Shown: positions 1 to 6,166, counted from the stretch's first letter. The stretch is 15,546 nucleotides of DNA from DAOUMF01 sp034411955 (GCA_034411955.1 DAOUMF010000044.1:1-15546), one strand, 5' to 3'. Notes: generated from the sequence alone by a model not told the origin. Numbers and translations are program-made.

Positions 1-1
1 C

Positions 2-172
2 TCCTACGGTGCGGCGACCGCTGCCGACGGGGAGGGTACTGACGAGGATTTCAGGCGGGCGAGAGATAGGAGGTACAAGGCGCTGACCATCCGAGCGGCC
101 GGCGAAGCCGGCTACTGGCCGAGGTGCTTATCCGAAGCGGACGCCCTTCTCCGCTTCGCCATCGTGTCTTGA
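2..172 (+). CDS. Possible 3' end of a gene entering from the left edge
   Basis: An open frame runs from the left edge to a TGA at 170-172, giving about 56 codons with mostly G or C in the third position. The visible peptide is hydrophilic and rich in Arg, Asp and Ala, and I do not recognise it. It would overlap the convergent DUF3870 gene by about 45 bp. The compositional bias alone could produce such a frame, so this is a weak call that depends on the sequence to the left of the window. Confidence 0.22.
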   Translation, partial: SYGAATAADGEGTDEDFRRARDRRYKALTIRAAGEAGYWPRCLSEADALLRFAIVS

Positions 173-745
173 CCAGTACCAGTTGGAGCCCTTCAGCAGG
201 AGCATGTCCTCGCCGATGCGGCGCCGCTCATGGCCGGTCTCCCGCAGCAGGTCGGCGACGCGTTTCAGTTCGTGGGCCAGCTCAGGATGGTCCTTTTCGG
301 AGACGCTCTCGTTCCTGATGACATCGTTCAGCCCCTGGCCCTGTCGCTCCTCTGCGTGCTGGCGCGCAGCATTTGACTGCAGGCCTGCCTGTCGGTATCG
401 CTCGTACGCCTCGAAGGCATTCATCACGGCGGTGGACATCGCCTTCTGAGAGGGGCACACGTAGCGGCGGCGGATCTCCTCCACCATCGCCTCTGGGCTC
501 TCGTTGATGTTGTGGCCGACAAGCAGCGATGTCAGGAGCTTTGCTCCCAGGTCAGGGATCGCCTTCGCTCCCACGGAGAGGATCTCGCCCGAGGCGCTGT
601 TCGTCTCCAGCTCCACGGATACCACCGGCGAGGAATCGCGTGGGGCAAGGCTCTGAGGCAGACGGGCGTGCCCGACGAATATGACCGTCGCCAGCGCGTT
701 CGGTTCCGCGCTGCTGAAGGAGGATCTCTGCTGTGCGATGTCCAT
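128..745 (-). CDS. DUF3870 domain protein with C-terminal extension
   Basis: A 205-residue protein whose residues about 20-118 fit the DUF3870 family. It has the opening strand VIFVGHARLPQ, a central strand ending in SVGAKAIP, the LLVGHNI block (74-80), EEIRRRY (89-95) and the helix SQKAMSTAVMNAFEAY. The family is about 100 residues long, widespread in anaerobes and Chloroflexota, and has no assigned reaction. The remaining roughly 85 residues are a charged, largely helical tail (Arg/Glu-rich at 145-180, then a Trp-rich end) outside the family. The ATG at 745 follows GGGGAAGG on the coding strand with about 6 nt spacing, which fixes the start. It has no close co-directional partner: the next minus gene ends at 1030. 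No signal peptide or membrane segment is seen. The domain call is good; the function is unknown. Confidence 0.8.
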   Translation of the reverse strand: MDIAQQRSSFSSAEPNALATVIFVGHARLPQSLAPRDSSPVVSVELETNSASGEILSVGAKAIPDLGAKLLTSLLVGHNINESPEAMVEEIRRRYVCPSQKAMSTAVMNAFEAYERYRQAGLQSNAARQHAEERQGQGLNDVIRNESVSEKDHPELAHELKRVADLLRETGHERRRIGEDMLLLKGSNWYWSRHDGEAEKGVRFG

Positions 746-1029
746 CGTTTGCCTTCCCCCTCAAGGTTGGTGAGATATGTCTGACCCCGCTGAGGGAAGC
801 ACAATGCTATCACAACGACAGATGCCATACATATGGCGAACTGCCGCCGCTCCGTGGAGGTGCCGTGAACTTTTTGTGAACTGGGTAACGAGCGGCTGTC
901 GAGCCGCCTATCTCTTTGTCGCTAGGATGGTTCCGCTATACCAGGAGAAAGAGACCGTCGCATAGCGCTGGACCTGGCGCGCGCACTGCCCCTGCGTATT
1001 CCCCGCGCTGGGTCGGTCCCTTGTCATGC
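746..1029. other. Intergenic stretch with a small palindrome
   Basis: This 284-bp gap between two minus-strand genes is richer in A/T than its surroundings. The only clear structure is a perfect inverted repeat GCCATA-ca-TATGGC at 824-837, about 80 bp upstream of the DUF3870 start, which could be an operator. A direct repeat GTGAAC-ttttt-GTGAAC lies nearby at about 866-882. The plus-strand open frame here (777-965) has weak translation signals and no recognisable similarity. I saw no convincing promoter or RNA. Confidence 0.4.
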
Positions 1030-1317
1030 TCAAGGGCTGAAGAATGACCGTTCAGCGTGCCCCTCCTGGATCGCCAGGTGGAGCTGGGAGCGCAGTGACA
1101 TGTGGTGCTGGCGGTTGGCGGACCTTTCTGCCGCCTCCTTTGACTCCCAGATGCTGAGGCGGCCCAGCTCTCCTGAGTTGTCCGCCGCCGTGATGAGGAA
1201 GGACTCGCGGCATCCCTCCAGGGTCCGGTTGAAGGCCGAGATCTCCTCGTTCAACCGCCTGACCTCCGCTCTCTTTCCCTTCGCTGGCAACATCAGGGAG
1301 ATGCGGATGTAGGACAT
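1030..1317 (-). CDS. ABM-like dimeric alpha/beta-barrel protein
   Basis: A 95-residue protein starting MSYIRISLML. The pattern fits the antibiotic biosynthesis monooxygenase (ABM) / dimeric alpha-beta barrel fold: a first beta strand (YIRISLML), a helix (GKRAEVRRLNEEISAFNRTL), a strand with GCRESFLI, the segment GELGRLSIWESKEAAER and a last helix carrying a His-rich stretch (residues 70-80). Such proteins are small cofactor-free monooxygenases, haem-degrading enzymes or ligand-binding dimers; the substrate cannot be told from sequence. A longer frame reaches 1422, but the ATG at 1317 is preceded by AAAGGAGG with 7 nt spacing, and the upstream part would run through the terminator hairpin at 1388-1419. 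I therefore take 1317 as the start. The terminator suggests it is not co-transcribed with the zinc-ribbon gene upstream. Confidence 0.75.
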   Translation of the reverse strand: MSYIRISLMLPAKGKRAEVRRLNEEISAFNRTLEGCRESFLITAADNSGELGRLSIWESKEAAERSANRQHHMSLRSQLHLAIQEGHAERSFFSP

Positions 1318-1386
1318 GGGCAAGCCTCCTTTTTGGGGGAGCAGGGCCAGTTTAGCGTGGAGGATTGACAGCGGCAAGTGGCACAG

Positions 1387-1419
1387 AAAAGGGCGCTCCC
1401 AGGGCTGGAAGCGCCCTTT
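1387..1419 (-). terminator. Intrinsic terminator after the zinc-ribbon gene
   Basis: A perfect 10-bp inverted repeat, AAAGGGCGCT at 1388-1397 and AGCGCCCTTT at 1410-1419, encloses a further CCAG/CTGG mini-stem. Read on the minus strand it ends in four T, then CTGTG. It lies just 3' of the zinc-ribbon stop (1440) and about 70 bp upstream of the ABM-like start, so it should separate the two transcription units. In the plus direction there is no T-run. Confidence 0.6.
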
Positions 1420-1439
1420 CACCCCGTGCGTACGTGTGA

Positions 1440-1646
1440 CTAGAGCCGCAGCTTGCCGTGAGAGGGCTGGCGCCGCCTCTGGCGGTGCTCACCGTTGCCC
1501 TCGTTCTCCAGCTCCAGGGCGGCGGTGGCTCCGAACTCGTAGACGTAGCCGCAGGAGAGGCAAGTGCTGTACGCACCGTGCCAGTCCTCTTCAAAAAGCA
1601 TGGACCCGCTGCACCTGGGACAGCTCCTGGGCGGAGCAGTCTGCAT
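1440..1646 (-). CDS. Small zinc-ribbon protein under a c-di-AMP riboswitch
   Basis: A 68-residue protein with two CxxC knuckles, CPRC (Cys9, Cys12) and CLSCG (Cys29, Cys32), separated by 16 residues, the layout of a four-cysteine zinc ribbon. A strand GYVYEFGA follows, then a charged, Arg/Gln-rich tail with no other domain. Proteins like this may bind nucleic acid or protein; no specific function is known to me. The ATG at 1646 is preceded by GGAGGAGG with about 8 nt spacing, a very strong ribosome site. Its leader carries a c-di-AMP riboswitch and terminator (1676-1826) under a near-consensus promoter (1853-1881), and another terminator follows the gene. It therefore looks like a monocistronic unit repressed by c-di-AMP. 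The zinc-ribbon motif and expression signals are directly visible; the role is unknown. Confidence 0.82.
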   Translation of the reverse strand: MQTAPPRSCPRCSGSMLFEEDWHGAYSTCLSCGYVYEFGATAALELENEGNGEHRQRRRQPSHGKLRL

Positions 1647-1675
1647 CGACCCTACCTCCTCCGTGGCCTAACAAC

Positions 1676-1711
1676 AAAAAAAGCCGCTACCAGCAACGCT
1701 GGCGGGCCTTT
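1676..1711 (-). terminator. Riboswitch expression platform: terminator with U7
   Basis: On the minus strand AAAGGCC (1711-1705) pairs with GGCTTTT (1685-1679), including one G-U. An inner 5-bp stem CCAGC/GCTGG (1702-1698 with 1694-1690) has a GUU loop. Seven consecutive T occupy 1682-1676. It lies directly 3' of the c-di-AMP aptamer and 30 nt before the zinc-ribbon start codon, the position of a regulatory terminator. In the plus direction only three T follow the stem. Confidence 0.75.
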
Positions 1712-1716
1712 CTGTC

Positions 1717-1826
1717 GCCGCCGAGGTTAGTTGACGGGTTCGGGTTGAAAGGCTAACCCTACTCGCCACCGGCGAGATTCACCCCAATAGCATGTCCCCC
1801 GGTTCGCCTAAGGCGAATTTGGCGTC
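1717..1826 (-). promoter_or_regulatory. c-di-AMP riboswitch aptamer (ydaO-yuaA class)
   Basis: The minus-strand sequence carries the conserved blocks of the ydaO-yuaA class in order. These are CCGGGGGA (1802-1795), TTGGGGTGAATC (1787-1776), a variable hairpin CTCGCC-GGT-GGCGAG (1776-1762), TAGGG, a hairpin GGGTT/AACCC with CCTTTC in its loop (1759-1742), CCCGAACCCGTCA (1744-1732) and CTAACCTCG (1730-1722). P1 is probably GACGCC (1826-1821) with GGCGGC (1722-1717), one mismatch. The family binds two c-di-AMP molecules in a pseudo-symmetric fold and generally switches expression off. It normally controls cell-wall hydrolases, potassium or osmolyte transport; here the next gene is a 68-residue zinc ribbon. 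Identification rests on recalled consensus, not on a covariance-model search. Confidence 0.9.
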
Positions 1827-1852
1827 ACGGCCGATTGTGACCGCAATAACAT

Positions 1853-1881
1853 ATATTAGATGGGCGGCGCTGACCTGTCAA
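1853..1881 (-). promoter_or_regulatory. Sigma70-type promoter for the riboswitch transcript
   Basis: On the minus strand a perfect -35 TTGACA (1881-1876), a 17-nt spacer and -10 TAATAT (1858-1853) are present. Predicted start of transcription is near 1846, so the RNA would begin just before the c-di-AMP aptamer. This is the best promoter match in the window. The stretch between the SDR stop (2019) and this promoter shows no other feature. Confidence 0.82.
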
Positions 1882-2018
1882 GGCCACGCCCAATTCGCCA
1901 GCGGCAGCCACCTATCTGGAGTCCACTCCCCGGTCCTGCTGCTGCGCATAGACACCGAACTCGTGGTGTGCTTACGGGTCGCCGGTGCCCGCCCAGCGAC
2001 GCCCTTCCTGTCGAGGGC

Positions 2019-2810
2019 CTAGAACACCGCCACCGTGCTGCCGCCGTCCACCTGGATGGTCGTCCCCGTGATGTAGCAGGCCTTCACCGAGGCCAGGAAG
2101 ACCACCAGATTCGCCACGTCCTCCGGATCCCCCAGGTGGCCCATGGGCACCCGCCGCTCCTCGATCTCGATCGCCTCCTCCATCGCCATCCCCTCTCCCT
2201 GGGCGCGCTCCTCGATGAGGGACATCAGGCGCTCCGTGGCGATACTCCCGGGGCAGACGTTGTTCACCGTGATCCCTTCCGGCGCCAGCTCCCGCGACAG
2301 TGTCTTGGCCATGCCGACGACCCCCAGGCGTGCCGAATTGGACAGGATCAGCCCGTCGATGGGCTGCTTGACGGCCACGGAGGTGATGTTGATGATGCGG
2401 CCGCCGCCGGAGCGTCGCAGCGACGGGAGCGCCTCCCGCGTGGCGCGGATGGCTGACATCAGGTTCTGATTGATGGCCTGCAGCCAGTCCGTCTCGTCCA
2501 TCTCCACGAAGGTGCCGGTGGGGGGGCCGCCGGCGTTGTTCACCAGGATATCCAGCCGCCCGAAGGTGTCCACCGTTTCCTGGACCACCCGCTTGATGTC
2601 CTCATAACGGGCCAGGTCGCACACCAGCGAGAAGACCTCGGCGTCCGTCTCCCGGCGGATTGTCTGGGCCGTCTCGGCCAGGGCGGCGTTGTCGCGGGCG
2701 CAGATGCTGACGTTGCAGCCCTCCCGCGCCAGTCCCATGGCGACCGCCCGGCCGATCCCCTTGCTGGAGCCGCCCACCAGGGCCGCCTTCCCTTTCAGTC
2801 CCAGATCCAT
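2019..2810 (-). CDS. SDR-family oxidoreductase, divergent catalytic site
   Basis: A 263-residue classical-length short-chain dehydrogenase/reductase. The Rossmann glycine motif is GGSSKGIG (13-20), with VCDLAR (63-68) for the adenine pocket, NNAG (91-94), N115 in the helix-4 region, the INITS strand (Ser144), the CPG motif (187-189) and a C-terminal TGTTIQVDGG. The usual YxxxK pair is absent: the aligned positions read S157...R161 (SNSAR). The family normally reduces or oxidises carbonyl/alcohol groups with NAD(P)H. A BKR-like SDR subgroup lacking a perfect catalytic tetrad is known, and this protein seems to belong there, so its activity is uncertain. ATG 2810 follows AAGGGG. It has its own promoter (2868-2896) and appears monocistronic. 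Confidence 0.88.
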   Translation of the reverse strand: MDLGLKGKAALVGGSSKGIGRAVAMGLAREGCNVSICARDNAALAETAQTIRRETDAEVFSLVCDLARYEDIKRVVQETVDTFGRLDILVNNAGGPPTGTFVEMDETDWLQAINQNLMSAIRATREALPSLRRSGGGRIINITSVAVKQPIDGLILSNSARLGVVGMAKTLSRELAPEGITVNNVCPGSIATERLMSLIEERAQGEGMAMEEAIEIEERRVPMGHLGDPEDVANLVVFLASVKACYITGTTIQVDGGSTVAVF

Positions 2811-2825
2811 CAGCCACCCCTTGCG

Positions 2826-2845
2826 CCTGCCTGCCGGCAGGCAGG
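2826..2845. repeat. Dispersed perfect palindrome, copy 1
   Basis: The sequence CCTGCCTGCCGGCAGGCAGG is a perfect 20-bp palindrome in the 5' leader of the SDR gene, between its promoter and start codon. A 16-bp core, TGCCTGCCGGCAGGCA, recurs with one change at 4239-4254. Such elements are dispersed in many environmental bacterial genomes; in RNA it would form a stable hairpin. Confidence 0.6.
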
Positions 2846-2867
2846 TCTCTGTGCCGGTCTTGGGGGT

Positions 2868-2896
2868 ATCCTATGACTTCCGCCGTCGTTGTTCAA
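2868..2896 (-). promoter_or_regulatory. Promoter of the SDR gene
   Basis: On the minus strand TTGAAC (2896-2891), a 17-nt spacer and TAGGAT (2873-2868) are found, matching the sigma70 consensus at four of six positions each. Predicted transcription starts near 2861, giving a leader of about 50 nt that contains the palindrome at 2826-2845. Confidence 0.55.
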
Positions 2897-2939
2897 CGCC
2901 AGGCGAGCCTTTCGAAGGCAGAGGCGGGCCGCCTTCCCC

Positions 2940-2967
2940 TTGACGGGGCGGGCCGTCAGGCGATAAG
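2940..2967 (+). promoter_or_regulatory. Promoter of the cobalamin operon
   Basis: TTGACG (2940-2945), a 16-nt spacer and GATAAG (2962-2967) lie immediately upstream of the cobalamin riboswitch. Transcription would start near 2974, at or just inside the 5' strand of the proposed P1 stem, so the exact start matters for the fold. Confidence 0.5.
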
Positions 2968-3156
2968 GTGCGGTTGACAACCGAATAGCGTGTGGCAGGG
3001 GTCCCTGCGACCCCGCGGCGGTGGGCTACTCGCCGTCGCGGGGCAGGGGTCAAAAGCGAAGCCGGTGAGAGGCCGGCGCTGTCGCGCAACTGTATCCCCG
3101 GGCTCGCCTCGAGCGGGTACCGGGGGAGCCAGGTCGCCTGCCCCTGTCGGTTACCA
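2967..3156 (+). promoter_or_regulatory. Cobalamin riboswitch aptamer
   Basis: The hallmark blocks are present in order. There is a GC-rich P3-like hairpin region (about 2995-3060), then AAGCGAAGCCGGTGAGAGGC with the paired CCGG arms (3055-3075), CGCAACTGTATC (about 3084-3096) and the B12-box-like GAGCCAGGTCGCCTGCC (3126-3142). A plausible closing P1 pairs GGTTGACA (2972-2979) with TGTCGGTT (3145-3152), using G-U pairs. The class binds adenosylcobalamin or related cobalamins and lowers expression of uptake and synthesis genes. Here it precedes a corrinoid ABC transporter and a cobalamin adenosyltransferase, an expected regulon. Boundaries are approximate. Confidence 0.88.
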
Positions 3157-3193
3157 GCCTTCGCGGAAAGGCATGGGATTCAGCGGCGAAGCG

Positions 3194-3224
3194 AAAACCC
3201 TGCCTGAGCGGGCAGGGTTTTCTT
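3194..3224 (+). terminator. Terminator of the cobalamin riboswitch
   Basis: AAAACCCTGCC (3194-3204) and GGCAGGGTTTT (3211-3221) form a perfect 11-bp stem with a 6-nt loop, followed by CTT, giving a T-rich tail. It sits between the aptamer and the first gene, so it is the likely expression platform. The aptamer segment CCTGCCC (3137-3143) is complementary to GGGCAGG (3210-3216) in the terminator 3' arm, which would make a competing antiterminator when cobalamin is absent. Confidence 0.82.
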
Positions 3225-3272
3225 GTGCCGTTAGCCCCCTGCCTTCCGATCAGTTTCGGGAGGTTTGACGTC

Positions 3273-4220
3273 ATGAGGCTACGTTACCTGGTCGCCCCCC
3301 TCGCGGCCCTGGTCGCCCTGGCCGCCCTGGCCTGCAACGGCGGCGATTCCGGCCAAACGACCACGCCTACGGCCGTTCAGGAGGCGGTTGCTGCACCCTC
3401 ACCGGCCGCATTCCCGGTGACCGTCACGGACAGCAACGGGAAACAGCTTGTCTTCCAGTCCCCCCCCGAGAGCATCGTGGCCCTCGCCCCCTCCTTCGTG
3501 GAGGTCCTGTTCGCCATCGATGCCGGCGACGCCGTCGTCGCCGTGGACGAGAATACCGACTTCCCTCCGGAAGCGGCCGCCAAGACAAAGCTAAGCGGCT
3601 TCGAGCCCAGCCTGGAGGGTATCGCCGCTCTGGAGCCTGACCTCGTGATCATCTTCTTCGACCCAGGCGGCCTTGAGGAGGCCCTGGAGGGCCTGGGCAT
3701 CCCCGTCCTCGTCCTGGCATCCGCGCAGTCCGTCGAAGAAGTCTTCGATCAGATGCTGCTCCTGGGCCGAGCCACCGGCCACCTCGAACAGGCGGAAGCG
3801 CTCATCGCTGACATGCAGGGGGACATCGACGCTATCACTGAGAAGCTCGCTGACGTCCAGGAGGGACCGAGAGTCTTCCACGAGATCGGCCCCGAGCTGT
3901 ACACGGCCTCGGACGAGGACTACATTGGTGGCCTCTACACCATCCTGAAGGCTCAGAATATCGCCGCCGGAGCAGGCCCCTTCCCTCAGCTCACCGAGGA
4001 GGCCGTCATTGCCGCCGATCCCGAGGTCATCATCCTGGCCGACGAGCCCGCCGTCACCCCCGAGGAGGTCAAGGCCCGCCCCGGCTGGGATAGCGTCTCC
4101 GCCGTCCAGAACGACCGCGTCTTCGCGGTGGATCCTGATATCGTGAGCCGACAAGGCCCTCGTCTGGTTGACGGGCTGGAGGAGCTCGCTAGATTGCTGT
4201 ACCCGGAGCGCTTCCCTTGA
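3273..4220 (+). CDS. btuF: Corrinoid ABC transporter substrate-binding lipoprotein (BtuF-like)
   Basis: A 315-residue class III periplasmic-binding-type protein. Residues 1-20 form a signal peptide with an Ala/Leu-rich core and a lipobox-like ending before Cys21, so it is probably lipid-anchored. The mature part opens FPVTVTDSNGKQLVFQSPPESIVALAPSF-like, then has the LSGFEPSLEGIAALEPDLVI block typical of BtuF/FhuD-family proteins, a long linker helix (EAEALIADM region), the AGAGPFPQLTEEAVIAADPEVII block and the end RLVDGLEELARLLYP. The cobalamin riboswitch upstream and the adenosyltransferase in the operon point to corrinoid as ligand rather than iron-siderophore. A GTG at 3225 would extend it into the terminator tail. 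The ATG at 3273 has GGGAGGT with 8 nt spacing and starts the signal peptide, so it is preferred. It overlaps the permease by 4 bp. Confidence 0.9.
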   Translation: MRLRYLVAPLAALVALAALACNGGDSGQTTTPTAVQEAVAAPSPAAFPVTVTDSNGKQLVFQSPPESIVALAPSFVEVLFAIDAGDAVVAVDENTDFPPEAAAKTKLSGFEPSLEGIAALEPDLVIIFFDPGGLEEALEGLGIPVLVLASAQSVEEVFDQMLLLGRATGHLEQAEALIADMQGDIDAITEKLADVQEGPRVFHEIGPELYTASDEDYIGGLYTILKAQNIAAGAGPFPQLTEEAVIAADPEVIILADEPAVTPEEVKARPGWDSVSAVQNDRVFAVDPDIVSRQGPRLVDGLEELARLLYPERFP

Positions 4221-5344
4221 ACCTCCGCCGCCGCGCCATGCCTACCGGCAGGCACGCCCCGGCCGCGCAGGCCGCCGAGCCCCTCGCGGCTGGCGATCGC
4301 CTCCTGATCACACTAGGGCGCTCGTCCTGGCCGCGCTTCCTCGTGGCGACGGTCGCCCTCCTGGCCGCGATCACCCTGGCCCTGGCCGTCGGTCCGGCCA
4401 GTATCCCCCTGGATGCCACCGCCCGCATCCTTCTCTCCCGCCTACCCGGCGTGGAGATGGCCGATAACCTCCCCGCGTTCTGGCGGGACATCATCTGGGA
4501 GGTGCGTTTGCCGCGGGTGCTGCTTGCCGGGCTCACCGGCGCCGTTCTGGCGATGGCCGGGGCAACCTACCAGGGCGTGTTCCGCAACCCCCTGGCCGAC
4601 CCCTATCTCATCGGCGTGGCCACCGGCGCCGCCCTTGGCGCTACCATCGTCATCGTCGCCGGGGCGCCCCACTTCTGGCACGGTTTCAGTGTCCTGCCCC
4701 TGGCCGCCTTCGCCGGCGCCATCGCCTCTGTGCTGGTGGTGTACGGCGTGGCCCGGCAGGGGAGCACCCTGCCCACCACCACCCTGATCCTGGCCGGCGT
4801 GGCTGTGGCCTCCCTGTCCACGGCCGTCACCGCCTTCCTCATGCTGCGCAGCACCACGCATATGTTCTCCATCTTCTCGGTCGTGCTGGGCAGCTTCAAC
4901 ACCGCCACCTGGGGCGAGCTGCGTTGGGCCGTCCCCTACGTGATACCCGCCGCCGTCGTCATCCTCGTCCACGGCCGCATCCTCAACGTCCTCAGCTTGG
5001 ACGAGGAGCAGGCCCGTCAGCTTGGCGTCGATCCCCAGCGGGCGAAGCTCCTCCTTCTCGGCGTCGCCTCCCTGGCCACCGCCGCTGTCGTGTCCGTCGC
5101 CGGAAACATCGGCTTCGTGGGGCTTATCGTCCCCCACGGCGTGCGCCTCCTCTGGGGCCCTGACAACCGCCAGCTCCTGCCGATGTCGATCCTCTTCGGT
5201 GCCACCTTCCTCATCCTCGCTGACCTCATCGCCCGCTCCGTGGACCAGCCTTCGGAGGTGCCGGTGGGCATCATCACCGCCTTCTGCGGCGTGCCGTTCT
5301 TCCTCTACCTCCTGCGCCGCGCCCGACTGGGGGCCTACTGGTGA
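4217..5344 (+). CDS. btuC: Corrinoid ABC transporter permease (BtuC/FecCD family)
   Basis: A 375-residue polytopic membrane protein of the FecCD/BtuC family, with about ten hydrophobic segments starting near residue 40. Family blocks are clear: RLPRVLLAGLTGAVLAMAGA, YQGVFRNPLADPYLIGVATG, the ATPase-coupling region near LGVDPQRAKLLLLG, GNIGFVGLIVPHGVRLLWG and the closing EVPVGIITAFCGVPFFLYLL. Two copies form the channel with two copies of the following ATPase. The TTG at 4217 overlaps the upstream stop (TTGA) and has GGAG at 4205-4208. The in-frame ATG at 4238 lacks an SD but would give a shorter cytoplasmic tail; both remain possible. Codons just after that ATG are supplied by a dispersed palindrome (4239-4254). 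It overlaps the ATPase by 4 bp (GTGA), implying translational coupling. Confidence 0.92.
   Translation: MNLRRRAMPTGRHAPAAQAAEPLAAGDRLLITLGRSSWPRFLVATVALLAAITLALAVGPASIPLDATARILLSRLPGVEMADNLPAFWRDIIWEVRLPRVLLAGLTGAVLAMAGATYQGVFRNPLADPYLIGVATGAALGATIVIVAGAPHFWHGFSVLPLAAFAGAIASVLVVYGVARQGSTLPTTTLILAGVAVASLSTAVTAFLMLRSTTHMFSIFSVVLGSFNTATWGELRWAVPYVIPAAVVILVHGRILNVLSLDEEQARQLGVDPQRAKLLLLGVASLATAAVVSVAGNIGFVGLIVPHGVRLLWGPDNRQLLPMSILFGATFLILADLIARSVDQPSEVPVGIITAFCGVPFFLYLLRRARLGAYW
4239..4254. repeat. Dispersed palindrome, copy 2, inside the permease gene
   Basis: TGCCTACCGGCAGGCA differs at one base from the core of the perfect palindrome at 2828-2843. Here it lies in the N-terminal coding region of the permease, in a frame that reads PTGRH after the Met, before the first membrane segment. 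This looks like a tolerated insertion of a mobile or amplifying palindromic element. Confidence 0.5.
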
Positions 5345-6153
5345 GGGCTCTGGCGGAACATCGGCGTGCCGCCGCCCTCGACGTCCGCGGCCTCACGGTG
5401 GCCTACGGATCACGGGTGGCCTTGCGCGATGTCTCCCTGGCCGTCCCCGACGGCCAGCTCCTGGGGCTGGTTGGCCCCAACGGCGCGGGGAAGACCACCC
5501 TCATCCGTGCCGTCAGCGGCGTCGTCGCGCCGCAGGAGGGGAGCATCCGCCTGGACGGGGCCGACTCCGTAGGGCTGTCGGAGCGGGAGATGGCCTTACG
5601 GGTCGCTGTCGTCCCCCAGAACCCGCATCTCCCGCCGACGTTCACCGCCTTGGAACTGGTGCTGATGGGCCGCACACCCCACCTCAGGTTGCTCCAGGGC
5701 GAAGGAGAGGCCGACTTGGAGGCGGCACGACGGGCCATGCTGGCCACCGAGACCTGGGATCTCGCTGACCGCCCCATCGGTGAGCTCTCCGGCGGCGAGC
5801 GGCAGCGCGTGCTGGTGGCTCGCGCCCTGGCTCAGGAGACGCCGTTGCTGCTTCTGGACGAGCCCACCGCTCACCTGGACATCGGCCACCAGGCGGCGAC
5901 CCTGGGCCTGATGGCGCGGCTGTGTCGGAGCGAGGGCAAGGCCGTCCTCGCTGCCGTGCACGATCTCACCCTGGCCAGCCAGTTCTGCCACCGCCTGGTT
6001 ATGCTCCACCAGGGCCGCGTCGTGGCCGAGGGCAGCCCCCAGGAGGTGCTCACCCCTGAGCGCCTGCGGCGGGTCTACGGCGCCTCAGTCCACGTCCTCC
6101 CTCATCCGCTGACGGGGCGGCCGGTGCTGGCCCCAGACGGTGACGCAGGGTAG
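5341..6153 (+). CDS. btuD: Corrinoid ABC transporter ATPase (BtuD-like)
   Basis: A 270-residue ABC ATPase with all core motifs intact: Walker A GPNGAGKTT (45-53), Q-loop Gln93 in VVPQNP, signature LSGGERQ (149-155), Walker B LLLLDEP (169-175), D-loop AHLD (177-180) and H-loop His207 in AAVHDLT. The motif spacing and HHLD-type D-loop region place it with the iron-siderophore/cobalamin importer ATPases. It energises transport through the permease encoded just upstream and has about 25 residues beyond the usual C-terminus with no domain. The GTG start at 5341 overlaps the permease stop by 4 bp, supporting coupling. The following adenosyltransferase starts within about 14 bp of its stop. Function as cobalamin importer is inferred from the riboswitch and neighbours. 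Confidence 0.92.
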   Translation: MRALAEHRRAAALDVRGLTVAYGSRVALRDVSLAVPDGQLLGLVGPNGAGKTTLIRAVSGVVAPQEGSIRLDGADSVGLSEREMALRVAVVPQNPHLPPTFTALELVLMGRTPHLRLLQGEGEADLEAARRAMLATETWDLADRPIGELSGGERQRVLVARALAQETPLLLLDEPTAHLDIGHQAATLGLMARLCRSEGKAVLAAVHDLTLASQFCHRLVMLHQGRVVAEGSPQEVLTPERLRRVYGASVHVLPHPLTGRPVLAPDGDAG

Positions 6154-6166
6154 ACTAATCGCTGAC

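Noticed and set aside
777..965. Plus-strand 62-codon open frame in the gap after the DUF3870 gene
   Set aside because: Weak translation signals, an odd Trp/Cys-rich composition and no recognisable pattern; likely chance.
1318..1422. Longer N-terminus for the ABM-like protein
   Set aside because: The extension runs through a terminator hairpin, and the ATG at 1317 has an excellent SD directly upstream.
1762..1819. The hairpins CTCGCC/GGCGAG and TTCGCC/GGCGAA as REP-like repeats
   Set aside because: They are stems of the c-di-AMP aptamer region, which explains them fully.
3591..4154. Minus-strand 187-codon frame opposite the binding-protein gene
   Set aside because: Antisense shadow of a well-supported gene with clear family motifs and an SD on the plus strand.
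5022..5768. Plus-strand 248-codon frame across the permease/ATPase junction
   Set aside because: Ser/Pro/Arg-rich out-of-frame translation of two genes that have complete motifs in their own frames.
6140..6166. GTG start nine codons upstream for the adenosyltransferase
   Set aside because: No SD and overlap with the ATPase gene; the ATG at 6167 lies at the usual distance from the TRTGD motif. Not firmly excluded.
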